From contig CALCNS010000259.1 of assembly GCA_937897315.1 (NCBI GenBank), forward strand, positions 1 to 5,880: DNA of 5,880 nt, written 5' to 3'. Positions within the stretch are counted from its first letter, which is position 1; every line of letters begins with the position of its first letter. The DNA is from an uncultured Bacillota bacterium. GTDB taxonomy: Bacteria > Bacillota > JAAYKD01. The notes below the pieces were generated by a model that was given only the letters and a program-made list of their open reading frames with translations, did no database searches and was not told the origin of the DNA. Positions 1 through 5,880 of the stretch are shown piece after piece. The translations under genes and the position numbers were made by a program.

Positions 1-216
1 TACAAACAGGATGTTATTGAAGTAGAAGGCAAGGTCATTGAGCCGTTGCCCAACGCAATGTTTCGAGTGGAACTGGACAACGGTCATGTCGTCATGGCCC
101 ATGTTTCTGGTAAACTCAAATTAAACTTTATCCGTATCCTGACCGGTGACCGGGTAAAATTAGAAATTTCCCCGTACGATCTCAGTCGAGGCCGTATAAT
201 GTATCGGTTAAAGTAA
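1..216 (+). CDS. infA: Translation initiation factor IF-1 (5' end just outside window)
   Basis: IF-1 is a small OB-fold protein that binds the 30S subunit at the A site and, with IF-2 and IF-3, helps select the initiator tRNA. The reading frame is open from base 1 and gives 71 residues before TAA. The usual family length is 72, so probably only the initiator Met is missing. Recognisable IF-1 segments are [22 protein letters not shown] near the start, HVSGK in the middle, [11 protein letters not shown], and the C-terminal [15 protein letters not shown]. The residue after the presumed Met is Tyr, where Ser or Ala is common; this rests on the assumed start. It lies 25 bases before rpmJ, the usual infA-rpmJ pairing at the end of the spc operon. 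Identity is certain; the start is inferred. Confidence 0.97.
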   Translation, partial: YKQDVIEVEGKVIEPLPNAMFRVELDNGHVVMAHVSGKLKLNFIRILTGDRVKLEISPYDLSRGRIMYRLK

Positions 217-241
217 CCATAAACCTAAGGAGGGTAAACCT

Positions 242-355
242 ATGAAGGTTCGGCCGTCTGTCAAAAAGATGTGTGAGAAATGCAAGATCATTAAGCGCCA
301 TGGCCGTGTGATGGTGATCTGTGAAAATCCCAAGCATAAGCAAACGCAAGGATAA
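242..355 (+). CDS. rpmJ: 50S ribosomal protein L36 (bL36), zinc-ribbon form
   Basis: This is the smallest protein of the large ribosomal subunit, 37 residues, which is the standard length. It starts [14 protein letters not shown] and contains [15 protein letters not shown]. The zinc ligands Cys11, Cys14, Cys27 and His32 are all present, so this is the zinc-binding (C+) form rather than the cysteine-free paralogue that many bacteria induce when zinc is scarce. A strong ribosome binding site (AAGGAGGG, 227-234) lies 7 bases before the ATG. The gene is short and easily missed by length cut-offs. It sits between infA and rpsM, the conserved position joining the spc and alpha operons. Confidence 0.98.
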   Translation: MKVRPSVKKMCEKCKIIKRHGRVMVICENPKHKQTQG

Positions 356-421
356 TACAGGCACCATAGAGCAGTAAGCTCTTGGCTGCTGTAAGCAAGT
401 CAGTGGAGGTGTACGACAAAT
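356..421 (+). promoter_or_regulatory. rpsM leader with possible S4-type autoregulatory RNA structure
   Basis: This 66-base gap is the longest non-coding stretch in the window. Seen directly: AGAGC (368-372) can pair with GCTCT (378-382) around a 5-base loop. A competing stem pairs AGCAG (370-374) with CTGCT (386-390). CTT-GCT (381-383, 385-387) can pair with AGC-AAG (394-399) with one bulged G. GCACC (361-365) can pair, with one G-U, with GGTGT (408-412), which covers half of the GGAGGTG ribosome binding site (405-411). In E. coli, S4 represses the alpha operon by binding a pseudoknot at the start of rpsM. A similar role here is inferred only from position and pairing potential, and the stems are short. 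Confidence 0.35.
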
Positions 422-790
422 ATGGCACGTATTGCCGGTGTTGACCTACCCAGAGAGAAACGTGTTGAAATTGGTTTAACATATATCTTTGGCATTGGTC
501 TGTCAACATCCAGAACGATTCTGAGTCAAACAGGAATCAATCCGGATACTCGTGTTCGTGATTTATCAGAAAGTGATGTTGCGAAATTAAGGGAAGTCCT
601 TGACCATGATTACAAGGTTGAAGGAGATCTAAAGCGGGAGATTTCCGCTAATATTAAACGCTTGGTAGACATTGGTTGCTACCGTGGCGTAAGACATCGC
701 CGCGGCCTACCGGTCCGAGGACAACGTACAAAAACCAATGCAAGAACCCGTAAGGGTCCGAAACGTACCTCTTCCGGTAAAAGGAAATAA
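422..790 (+). CDS. rpsM: 30S ribosomal protein S13 (uS13)
   Basis: S13 sits in the head of the small subunit, binds 16S rRNA, and contacts the P-site tRNA and the central protuberance of the large subunit through intersubunit bridges. The 122-residue product has the family's N-terminal signature ([20 protein letters not shown]), a helix-two-turns-helix region over about residues 14-60, and the conserved basic C-terminal part [20 protein letters not shown] (89-108). It ends in a Lys/Arg-rich tail typical of S13. Length is normal. The start is fixed by GGAGGTG at 405-411, 10 bases upstream, and by the canonical MARIAGV start. It is the first gene of the alpha operon block and is followed 32 bases later by rpsK. 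Confidence 0.98.
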   Translation: MARIAGVDLPREKRVEIGLTYIFGIGLSTSRTILSQTGINPDTRVRDLSESDVAKLREVLDHDYKVEGDLKREISANIKRLVDIGCYRGVRHRRGLPVRGQRTKTNARTRKGPKRTSSGKRK

Positions 791-822
791 GCGGTAAACC
801 CTAAAGGAGGGATTAGCGAAAG

Positions 823-1215
823 ATGGCTAAGGCAAAAGCTGTTCGCACCAAACGTCGTGAACGTAAGAATATTGAGTACGGCGTTGCGCACATTCAATCT
901 ACATTTAACAATACCATCGTAACAATCTCCGATCGTAACGGTAACGCCGTTTCTTGGGCGACTGCCGGTGGTATGGGATTTAAAGGTTCTAAAAAAAGCA
1001 CACCCTTTGCTGCACAACAAGCTGCAGAGAAGGCTGCAAAAGCTGCAATGGAACATGGTATGAAAGAAGTAGAAGTCATGGTAAAAGGTCCCGGTTCTGG
1101 TCGTGAAGCAGCAATTCGACAATTACAGACTTCCGGGCTCAATGTATCCATGATTAAAGATGTTACTTCTGTTCCCCACAATGGATGCCGTCCTCCCAAA
1201 CGGCGTCGCGTATAA
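823..1215 (+). CDS. rpsK: 30S ribosomal protein S11 (uS11)
   Basis: S11 lies on the platform of the small subunit near the mRNA exit path and binds the central domain of 16S rRNA together with S6, S18 and S21. The product has 130 residues, the usual size. It shows a basic N-terminal tail (residues 1-15), the core segment [16 protein letters not shown] (22-37), the [12 protein letters not shown] loop (88-99), and the highly conserved C-terminus [14 protein letters not shown] (117-130). The Asn-Gly at 120-121 matches the site that carries an isoaspartate in E. coli S11; whether that occurs here is unknown. AAGGAGGG at 804-811 lies 11 bases before the ATG. It is flanked by rpsM and rpsD. Confidence 0.98.
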   Translation: MAKAKAVRTKRRERKNIEYGVAHIQSTFNNTIVTISDRNGNAVSWATAGGMGFKGSKKSTPFAAQQAAEKAAKAAMEHGMKEVEVMVKGPGSGREAAIRQLQTSGLNVSMIKDVTSVPHNGCRPPKRRRV

Positions 1216-1235
1216 TCTGAAGGAGGTAAAGTTCT

Positions 1236-1865
1236 ATGGCTAGATATACCGGACCCGTATGCAGATTATGCCGCCGTGAAGGAATTAAACTCTTTTTAAA
1301 GAGTGAACGTTGCTATACCAGCAAGTGCGCTTTAGAGCGTCGTGCGACCATCCCGGGCCAACATGGTCAAGGTCGCCGTGGTAAAGTTTCGGATTATGGT
1401 CTGCATTTACGTGAAAAACAAAAAACACGCCGAATTTATGGCGTATTAGAAAATCAATTCCGACGCTATTTTGCTGTTGCTAAACGCAAAAAAGGTATGT
1501 CGGGAACTCTCCTGTTACAAATGCTGGAAACCCGTTTGGACAATGTTGTGTTCCGTCTGGGTCTGGCAGGCAATCGAGTGGAAGCTCGTCAATTGGTTCG
1601 TCACGGACATTTCAATGTCAATGGCCGACATGTTGATATTCCTTCCTATTTATTGAAAGCCAATGATGTAATCGAGGTTCGTAGCAAGAGCAAAACAAGT
1701 CCCAAATTCGTTGGCTTCAGCGAAACTTTAGGTACCAAAGCATTGGTTTCTTGGTTACAGCTGGATGTTGAAGCGATGCGTGGAACCGTTTTGCGTTTAC
1801 CGACTCGTGAAGAAATTGACGTTCCGGTGGCGGAAAACCTCATCATCGAGTATTATTCCCGTTAA
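1236..1865 (+). CDS. rpsD: 30S ribosomal protein S4 (uS4), four-cysteine zinc form
   Basis: S4 is a primary 16S rRNA binding protein that nucleates assembly of the small-subunit body and helps form the mRNA entry channel. The 209-residue product begins [12 protein letters not shown] and carries Cys9, Cys12, Cys26 and Cys31. This C-X2-C-X13-C-X4-C arrangement is that of the zinc-binding S4 of Thermus, and B. subtilis S4 lacks these cysteines. The S4 RNA-binding domain covers about residues 98-160 ([13 protein letters not shown], then [14 protein letters not shown]). The C-terminus, [10 protein letters not shown], is canonical. A ribosome binding site, AAGGAGG (1220-1226), precedes the ATG by 9 bases. 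In organisms with this gene order S4 is often the operon's translational repressor; that role is inferred here. Confidence 0.98.
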   Translation: MARYTGPVCRLCRREGIKLFLKSERCYTSKCALERRATIPGQHGQGRRGKVSDYGLHLREKQKTRRIYGVLENQFRRYFAVAKRKKGMSGTLLLQMLETRLDNVVFRLGLAGNRVEARQLVRHGHFNVNGRHVDIPSYLLKANDVIEVRSKSKTSPKFVGFSETLGTKALVSWLQLDVEAMRGTVLRLPTREEIDVPVAENLIIEYYSR

Positions 1866-1895
1866 TGATTCGGGATCAAGTAGGAGGGTTGGCCT

Positions 1896-2855
1896 ATGTT
1901 GGAGAAAATTGATCGCCCGAAAATTGAAGTTGTCTCCTTATCGAATGACGACCGTTATGGAAAGTTTTGTGTGGAGCCTCTGCAACGGGGCTATGGACAT
2001 ACCCTAGGCAACTCCCTTCGTCGGATCCTCCTTTCAAGTATCGACGGAGCCGCTGTCACTTCTGTTCGAATTCAAGGAGTAGAACATGAATTTACAACCA
2101 TTCCTGGCGTTTTAGAAGATGTCACGGAATTCGTTCTGAATTTAAAAGAGATTCGCTTGAAGATTTACAGCGACGAAACCAAAACCTTGCGAATTGAAAA
2201 GCACGGTGAAGGTGCAGTCACAGCTGGAGATCTGATACTGGATGCGGATGTAGAAGTATTGAATCCGGAACTCAAACTGGCAACATTGGAAAGTGACGGA
2301 CGTTTCTTCGCTGAAATTACTGCGGAGCGAGGCCGAGGATATGTGCCAGCGGAGCGGAACAAAAAGAACGACCCGACCATCGGTACCATATGGGTCGATT
2401 CCATCTTTTCTCCCATTCGAAGAGTGAATTACTTTGTGGAGAATGCTCGTGTTGGCCAAGTGACGGACTATGATAAATTAATCTTGGAAGTATGGACAGA
2501 TGGCAGCATTAAACCGCAAGAAGCGGTAAGCAATGGTGCGCAGATTATCTGTGACTTACTGGGTTTATTTGTTTCTTTAACAGAAACTCACAATGAGGAA
2601 GAAGAAGTAGTCGTCTTGGAAACCGGCGAAACTCGACAAAAAGAAGACAAGCTACGGATGACGATTGAAGACTTGGATTTATCGGTTCGTTCTTATAACT
2701 GCTTGAAGAGAGCAGGGATTAATAACGTATCGGAGTTAGTCATCAAAACAGAAGATGAAATGATGAAAGTTCGTAATTTAGGGAGAAAATCATTGGAAGA
2801 AGTTATACAAAAACTTGAAGTCCTTGGTTTATCCCTCAGAAAACAGGAAGAATAA
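1896..2855 (+). CDS. rpoA: DNA-directed RNA polymerase subunit alpha
   Basis: The alpha subunit dimerises to nucleate assembly of RNA polymerase, and its C-terminal domain binds UP-element DNA and activators. The product has 319 residues, close to the usual 312-330. The N-terminal assembly domain (about 1-230) includes [17 protein letters not shown] (33-48). An acidic linker (about 230-252, EEEE at 234-237) joins it to the C-terminal domain (about 253-316). There Arg265, Asn268, Cys269, Gly296, Lys298 and Ser299 align with the same-numbered E. coli residues that bind the DNA minor groove, so UP-element recognition should be intact. TAGGAGGG at 1881-1888 lies 7 bases before the ATG. It is followed by rplQ 21 bases downstream, the conserved rpoA-rplQ pair. 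Confidence 0.99.
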   Translation: MLEKIDRPKIEVVSLSNDDRYGKFCVEPLQRGYGHTLGNSLRRILLSSIDGAAVTSVRIQGVEHEFTTIPGVLEDVTEFVLNLKEIRLKIYSDETKTLRIEKHGEGAVTAGDLILDADVEVLNPELKLATLESDGRFFAEITAERGRGYVPAERNKKNDPTIGTIWVDSIFSPIRRVNYFVENARVGQVTDYDKLILEVWTDGSIKPQEAVSNGAQIICDLLGLFVSLTETHNEEEEVVVLETGETRQKEDKLRMTIEDLDLSVRSYNCLKRAGINNVSELVIKTEDEMMKVRNLGRKSLEEVIQKLEVLGLSLRKQEE

Positions 2856-2876
2856 AGTGACGAAGGAGGGAGAACG

Positions 2877-3245
2877 ATGGGCTATCGTAAATTAGGACGT
2901 AATACCGGACACCGGAAAGCCCTTCTCCGTAACCTAGTAACATCTTTCTTAGAAGCGGAACAAATTGAAACCACGGAAACCCGTGCAAAAGAAGTGCGTT
3001 CCATAGCTGAGAAAATGATTACTCTAGGTAAACGAGGAGATCTCCATGCTCGCCGTCAGGCTTCGGCTTATCTCACGAAAGAGAGTGTAGCTAAGAAAGT
3101 CTTTGACGATGTTGCGAAGCGTTATGAAACGAGACCGGGTGGGTATACCCGCATTTTAAAACTCGGACCGCGTAGAGGCGATGCGGCTCCCATGGTTTTG
3201 TTGCAATTGGTGGGTCAAGCCGCCGAAGCTGCAAAGAAGGAATAA
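2877..3245 (+). CDS. rplQ: 50S ribosomal protein L17 (bL17)
   Basis: L17 is a bacterial large-subunit protein located near the peptide exit tunnel on the solvent side. The 122-residue product fits the bacterial family (about 110-130). It opens with the conserved [20 protein letters not shown] and has the [11 protein letters not shown] segment (31-41). It ends with [20 protein letters not shown] (85-104) and a short Ala/Lys-rich tail. AAGGAGGG (2863-2870) lies 6 bases before the ATG. It is normally the last gene of the alpha operon, but no terminator follows: ecfA1 starts 3 bases after its stop, and the ecfA1 ribosome binding site lies inside the last codons of rplQ. Confidence 0.98.
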   Translation: MGYRKLGRNTGHRKALLRNLVTSFLEAEQIETTETRAKEVRSIAEKMITLGKRGDLHARRQASAYLTKESVAKKVFDDVAKRYETRPGGYTRILKLGPRRGDAAPMVLLQLVGQAAEAAKKE

Positions 3246-3251
3246 AAAATG
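3237..3251 (+). promoter_or_regulatory. ecfA1 ribosome binding site embedded in the end of rplQ
   Basis: AAGGA at 3237-3241 lies within the final Lys-Lys-Glu codons of rplQ and 7 bases before the ecfA1 ATG. Ribosomes finishing rplQ would cover this site, so translation of ecfA1 is probably coupled to rplQ. No promoter-like pair of hexamers is evident just upstream. Coupling is inferred from spacing. Confidence 0.6.
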
Positions 3252-4094
3252 ATTAGCCCAACTCTACTGATTGATATCAGGAACTTGAGCCACGTGTATC
3301 AAGGACCAGATAGTCAGGAGATTAAGGCCCTTACATCTGTAGACATGGACATCCGACCGGGCGAATTCGTTGTCATCTTAGGTGCTAACGGTTCGGGAAA
3401 ATCCACTCTGGCAAAACATTTGAACGCCCTACTGCTTCCAAGCGAAGGAACCGTTTTAATCGATGGTTTAGACACAGTTGATGACCAAGCTCTTTGGAGT
3501 ATCCGACAACGTGTGGGGATGGTTTTCCAGAACCCGGACAACCAAATAGTTGCAACGATTGTCGAAGATGATGTTGCGTTTGGTCCGGAAAACTTAGGGC
3601 TTCCCCCCGCTATCATACGTGAGCGGGTTGAGGAAGCCCTTGCCATGGTTGGCATGTCTGAGTTTCGTGCACACGCGCCACATTTGCTATCTGGTGGTCA
3701 AAAACAACGAGTAGCAATAGCCGGAATTGTCGCTATGCGACCGAGGGTCGTAGTTCTGGACGAGGCTACAGCCATGCTCGATCCACAAGGTCGGCATGAA
3801 GTTATGGCTGCCATTCAGACCTTGCGCTCGGAAGGGATGGCTGTGATTCTCATTACTCATCACATGAGTGAAGCAGTTCTGGCCGATAGGATTTATTTGT
3901 TGTCTTCTGGTCGTGTTATTGCAAAGGGATCACCGAAAGAAGTGTTCCGTGAACGTGAAATGATGCAGTCACTGGGTTTAGATATACCACAAATAAAGCA
4001 ATTGGCTGCCTTGTTAAAATCAAAAGGCTTAATCGATACAGATGATGTACTGAATGTGGAAGAGATGGTGAAGCAATTATGTCCATCTTGCTAG
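3249..4094 (+). CDS. ecfA1: ECF transporter ATPase EcfA1 (CbiO-type)
   Basis: This is one of two ABC ATPases that power energy-coupling factor uptake of vitamins and metal cofactors by driving EcfT and a substrate-binding S component. The 281-residue cytoplasmic protein has a complete ATPase core. Walker A is GANGSGKST (45-53), the Q-loop Gln is at 94 (VFQNPDNQ), the signature LSGGQ is at 147-151, Walker B is VVVLDE (167-172), and the switch His is at 204. DEATAMLDP after Walker B is typical of EcfA1, whereas EcfA2 has DEPTAGLDP. The C-terminal region with GLDIPQIKQLA is the ECF-specific dimerisation part. The last residues, CPSC, are encoded in the 16-base overlap with ecfA2. Older names are cbiO1 and ybxA. 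Confidence 0.95.
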   Translation: MISPTLLIDIRNLSHVYQGPDSQEIKALTSVDMDIRPGEFVVILGANGSGKSTLAKHLNALLLPSEGTVLIDGLDTVDDQALWSIRQRVGMVFQNPDNQIVATIVEDDVAFGPENLGLPPAIIRERVEEALAMVGMSEFRAHAPHLLSGGQKQRVAIAGIVAMRPRVVVLDEATAMLDPQGRHEVMAAIQTLRSEGMAVILITHHMSEAVLADRIYLLSSGRVIAKGSPKEVFREREMMQSLGLDIPQIKQLAALLKSKGLIDTDDVLNVEEMVKQLCPSC

Positions 4095-4936
4095 AAGACG
4101 TTCATCTAACGTATAGCCCAGGCACACCATTTTCTGCAGATGCTTTAAGGGAAATCAATCTCAAAATTACACCGAATCAAATCGTTGCTGTAATCGGGCA
4201 TACCGGTTCGGGAAAATCAACTCTAGTCCAAGTCATGGCCGGCTTACAAAGACCTTCTAGCGGCCGTGTTCTGATGGATGATTTTGAGCTGTACAAAAAA
4301 AACTCTGATCGCAGACTCTTACGTCGAAAAGTAGGAATGGCTTTTCAATATCCGGAACATCAGCTTTTCGAAGAGACAGTGGAGAAAGAGCTAAGTTTTG
4401 GCTTACAAAAGCAAGGACGTTCTATAGATGAAGTTCATCTGCAGATACGCAAGGCTATGGGGTTTACACAGCTTACTGAGGATATGCTAGGTAGATCACC
4501 TTTTGAGCTATCTGGAGGTCAAATGAGACGCTTAGCCATAGCTTCCGTGATTGCTATGGAACCAGATTACTTAATCTTAGACGAACCAACAGCGGGGTTA
4601 GATCCTGCTGGAAGAGATGAAATTTTGGCTGGCCTTCAAGCTTGGCAAAGAGAGACAAAGAAGACAGTCATTCTAGTTTCTCACAGTATGGAAGATGTAG
4701 CAAAACTGGCGGATCAGATTCTAGTGTTAGCCAACGGGAAATTACTCATGTCCGGAAGTACCAGAGAGGTGTTTAGCCGTGGTGCCGAATTGCAAGAAGT
4801 GGGACTAGATGTTCCGCAAATGACCAGTTTAATGTTGGCATTACGAAACAAAGGCTGGGATATACCACCCTATGCAATGACAGTTGAGGAAGCATATCAA
4901 GTGATTTGTGAGTATCTCGGGAGGGTTAGACCATGA
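4079..4936 (+). CDS. ecfA2: ECF transporter ATPase EcfA2 (CbiO-type)
   Basis: This is the second ATPase of the ECF energizing module, expected to form a heterodimer with EcfA1 beneath EcfT. The 285-residue protein has Walker A GHTGSGKST (40-48), Q-loop Gln90 (AFQYPEHQ), signature LSGGQ (144-148), Walker B YLILDE (164-169) followed by DEPTAGLDP, and the switch His202 (VSHS). Both composite ATP sites of the predicted heterodimer appear intact. The C-terminal VGLDVPQMTSLMLALRNKGW is the typical ECF extension. The start is inside ecfA1 with a 16-base overlap. The ribosome binding site is weak (GGTG around 4067-4070), so translation probably depends on coupling. The start at 4079 is supported by a family-like MSILLEDVHLTYSPGTPF N-terminus. 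Older names are cbiO2 and ybaE. Confidence 0.95.
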   Translation: MSILLEDVHLTYSPGTPFSADALREINLKITPNQIVAVIGHTGSGKSTLVQVMAGLQRPSSGRVLMDDFELYKKNSDRRLLRRKVGMAFQYPEHQLFEETVEKELSFGLQKQGRSIDEVHLQIRKAMGFTQLTEDMLGRSPFELSGGQMRRLAIASVIAMEPDYLILDEPTAGLDPAGRDEILAGLQAWQRETKKTVILVSHSMEDVAKLADQILVLANGKLLMSGSTREVFSRGAELQEVGLDVPQMTSLMLALRNKGWDIPPYAMTVEEAYQVICEYLGRVRP

Positions 4937-5766
4937 ATATGCTGAAAGGTGTGACCATTGGACAACATTATCCTGCGGACTCAGTGATTCATAAAATGGA
5001 TGCCAGATTTAAGATTGTTATGATACTACTATATGTCATTGCCCTTTTTATGGCTGCAGGCCCCATTTCATATGGCTTGATGATTGTATTTGCCATTTCT
5101 GTTATCATTTGCTCGAAAATACCTTTAAAATTCATCATTAGGGGGCTGCGGCCCATTTTATGGATTGTTGGATTTACCCTCATCTTGCATACATTCAGTA
5201 CTCAAGAAGGGGATTTGGTATGGCAATGGTCCCGTTTCTCTGTCTATAATGGGGGCATCCTCAGAGGTGTTATGATGGGGTTACGATTGATTTTGTTGAT
5301 TAGTATCACCTCACTTTTGACTCTGACGACGACACCGATTGATTTAACGGATGGATTGGAAGCATTGCTAAAACCCTTTAAAAAGATCGGTCTACCTGCT
5401 CACGAACTGGCTATGATGATGACCATTGCATTGAGGTTTGTTCCAACTCTCATTGAGGAAGCAGACAAGATTATCAAAGCTCAGACAGCAAGGGGTGCAG
5501 ATTTTGAAGAAGGTGGGTTAATTGCACGGGGTAAGAGCATGCTACCGATTTTAGTGCCATTATTTATCAGTGCCTTTCGTCGCGCTGACGACTTAGCGAT
5601 GGCCATGGAAGCGAGATGTTATCGTGGTGGAGAGAATAGAACCAAAATGAAAGAACTGAAGAGCGGTGTACGGGATTACTTGGGAGTGATCTCTTTATCT
5701 CTCCTCATGGCGATTATGATGTATTTTCGCTTCTCTAAGCTAGACTCGTGGACCGCTTTGCTATGA
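4933..5766 (+). CDS. ecfT: ECF transporter transmembrane coupling protein EcfT
   Basis: EcfT is the membrane scaffold that links the EcfA1-EcfA2 ATPases to exchangeable S components. The 277-residue protein has hydrophobic segments at about 26-43, 46-60, 72-89, 113-131, 203-215 and 244-264. Long amphipathic coupling helices lie between them. The two short Arg motifs that dock in the ATPase grooves are visible: Ala-Arg-Gly at 186-188 (AQTARGADF) and Ala-Arg-Cys at 227-229 (MEARCYRGG). The start codon overlaps the ecfA2 stop as ATGA. GGGAGGG (4919-4925) sits 7 bases before 4933 and 13 before the next ATG at 4939, which favours the first. There is no cleavable signal peptide. Older names are cbiQ and ybaF. 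Confidence 0.94.
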   Translation: MNMLKGVTIGQHYPADSVIHKMDARFKIVMILLYVIALFMAAGPISYGLMIVFAISVIICSKIPLKFIIRGLRPILWIVGFTLILHTFSTQEGDLVWQWSRFSVYNGGILRGVMMGLRLILLISITSLLTLTTTPIDLTDGLEALLKPFKKIGLPAHELAMMMTIALRFVPTLIEEADKIIKAQTARGADFEEGGLIARGKSMLPILVPLFISAFRRADDLAMAMEARCYRGGENRTKMKELKSGVRDYLGVISLSLLMAIMMYFRFSKLDSWTALL

Positions 5767-5880
5767 GAACGATTCACTTGCGTTTGCAATATATCGGAAC
5801 TCAATATAGTGGCTGGCAGAGACAAAAAAATAGCACCAGCATACAGCAGCTCCTTGAAAACGCTGTTTTACGGATTACGG
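5763..5880 (+). CDS. truA: tRNA pseudouridine synthase A (5' part, cut by window end)
   Basis: TruA isomerises uridines 38-40 in the anticodon stem-loop of tRNAs to pseudouridine. Only the first 39 residues are in the window. They begin MRTIHLRLQYIGTQYSGWQR and continue through SIQQLLENAVLRIT. The YxGTxYxGWQxQ pattern (10-21) and the following Ile-Gln-x-x-Leu-Glu helix are the family's N-terminal signature. The catalytic Asp lies beyond the window, so activity cannot be judged. The ATG overlaps the ecfT stop as ATGA, and there is no clear ribosome binding site, which points to translational coupling. truA directly after ecfT is the common firmicute order, often followed by rplM-rpsI, but that cannot be seen here. 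Confidence 0.93.
   Translation, partial: MRTIHLRLQYIGTQYSGWQRQKNSTSIQQLLENAVLRIT

Noticed and set aside
195..200. TATAAT near the end of infA, and a second at 1211-1216 at the end of rpsK
   Set aside because: Neither has a -35-like hexamer 16-18 bases upstream. Both lie in conserved coding sequence that explains the bases.
679..1122. 147-codon open frame on the minus strand across rpsM and rpsK
   Set aside because: It lies antisense to two certain ribosomal protein genes, has no recognisable family features, and has low-complexity Cys/Phe-rich stretches typical of reverse-strand shadows.
1816..1856. TTGACG followed by TATTAT near the end of rpsD, as a possible rpoA promoter
   Set aside because: The spacer is 29 bases, far from the 16-18 needed for a sigma-A-type promoter, and both hexamers lie in coding sequence.
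1866..1895. Possible terminator or attenuator between rpsD and rpoA
   Set aside because: The 30-base gap shows no GC-rich hairpin followed by a T run, only a standard ribosome binding site.
1765..2007. 80-codon plus-strand frame across the rpsD-rpoA junction
   Set aside because: It overlaps two strongly supported genes in another frame, has no ribosome binding site of its own, and its product matches nothing I recognise.
4083..4094. C-terminal Cys-Pro-Ser-Cys of EcfA1 as a possible metal-binding motif
   Set aside because: These codons fall in the overlap with the start of ecfA2, so the residues are probably a by-product of that frame. A lone CxxC with no partner ligands is weak evidence.
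3389..4218. 15-base identical repeat at 3389-3403 and 4204-4218
   Set aside because: Both copies encode the Walker A loop of the paralogous ATPases EcfA1 and EcfA2. This is shared ancestry and motif constraint, not a mobile or regulatory repeat.

Overview
This window is a core housekeeping locus: the 3' end of the spc ribosomal protein operon followed by the alpha operon. It then runs without a gap into a vitamin-uptake energizing module. All genes are on the + strand. The organism looks like a low-to-mid GC Firmicute of the Clostridia type. The evidence is the order infA-rpmJ-rpsM-rpsK-rpsD-rpoA-rplQ-ecfA1-ecfA2-ecfT-truA, strong AAGGAGG-type ribosome binding sites, and protein sequences that read as firmicute throughout. 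Having rpsD between rpsK and rpoA argues against Bacillus, where rpsD lies elsewhere. I cannot name the genus from sequence alone.

Region 1 (1-790): infA (translation initiation factor IF-1) lacks only its initiator codon. It is followed by rpmJ (ribosomal protein L36, zinc-ribbon form). A 66-base gap, the longest non-coding stretch in the window, then leads to rpsM (S13). This gap has several possible RNA pairings, one of which would cover part of the rpsM ribosome binding site. It sits where the S4-responsive leader lies in the E. coli alpha operon.

Region 2 (823-3245): rpsK (S11), rpsD (S4, four-cysteine zinc form), rpoA (RNA polymerase alpha subunit) and rplQ (L17). Each has its own strong ribosome binding site, and gaps are only 20-32 bases. 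The products are parts of the small and large ribosomal subunits and the scaffold subunit of RNA polymerase.

Region 3 (3249-5880): ecfA1, ecfA2 and ecfT encode two ABC ATPases and the transmembrane coupling protein of a group II energy-coupling factor (ECF) transporter. The start of truA (tRNA pseudouridine synthase) follows and is cut by the window end. ecfA1 begins 3 bases after rplQ, ecfA2 overlaps ecfA1 by 16 bases, and the ecfT and truA starts each overlap the preceding stop as ATGA. No substrate-binding S component is present, so the module probably serves S components encoded elsewhere.

I see no terminator, recognisable promoter, mobile element, CRISPR array or RNA gene here. No stretch over 300 bases lacks a gene. 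This is a conserved, ordinary region: I find no evidence of an undescribed system, and the findings below are of modest interest.
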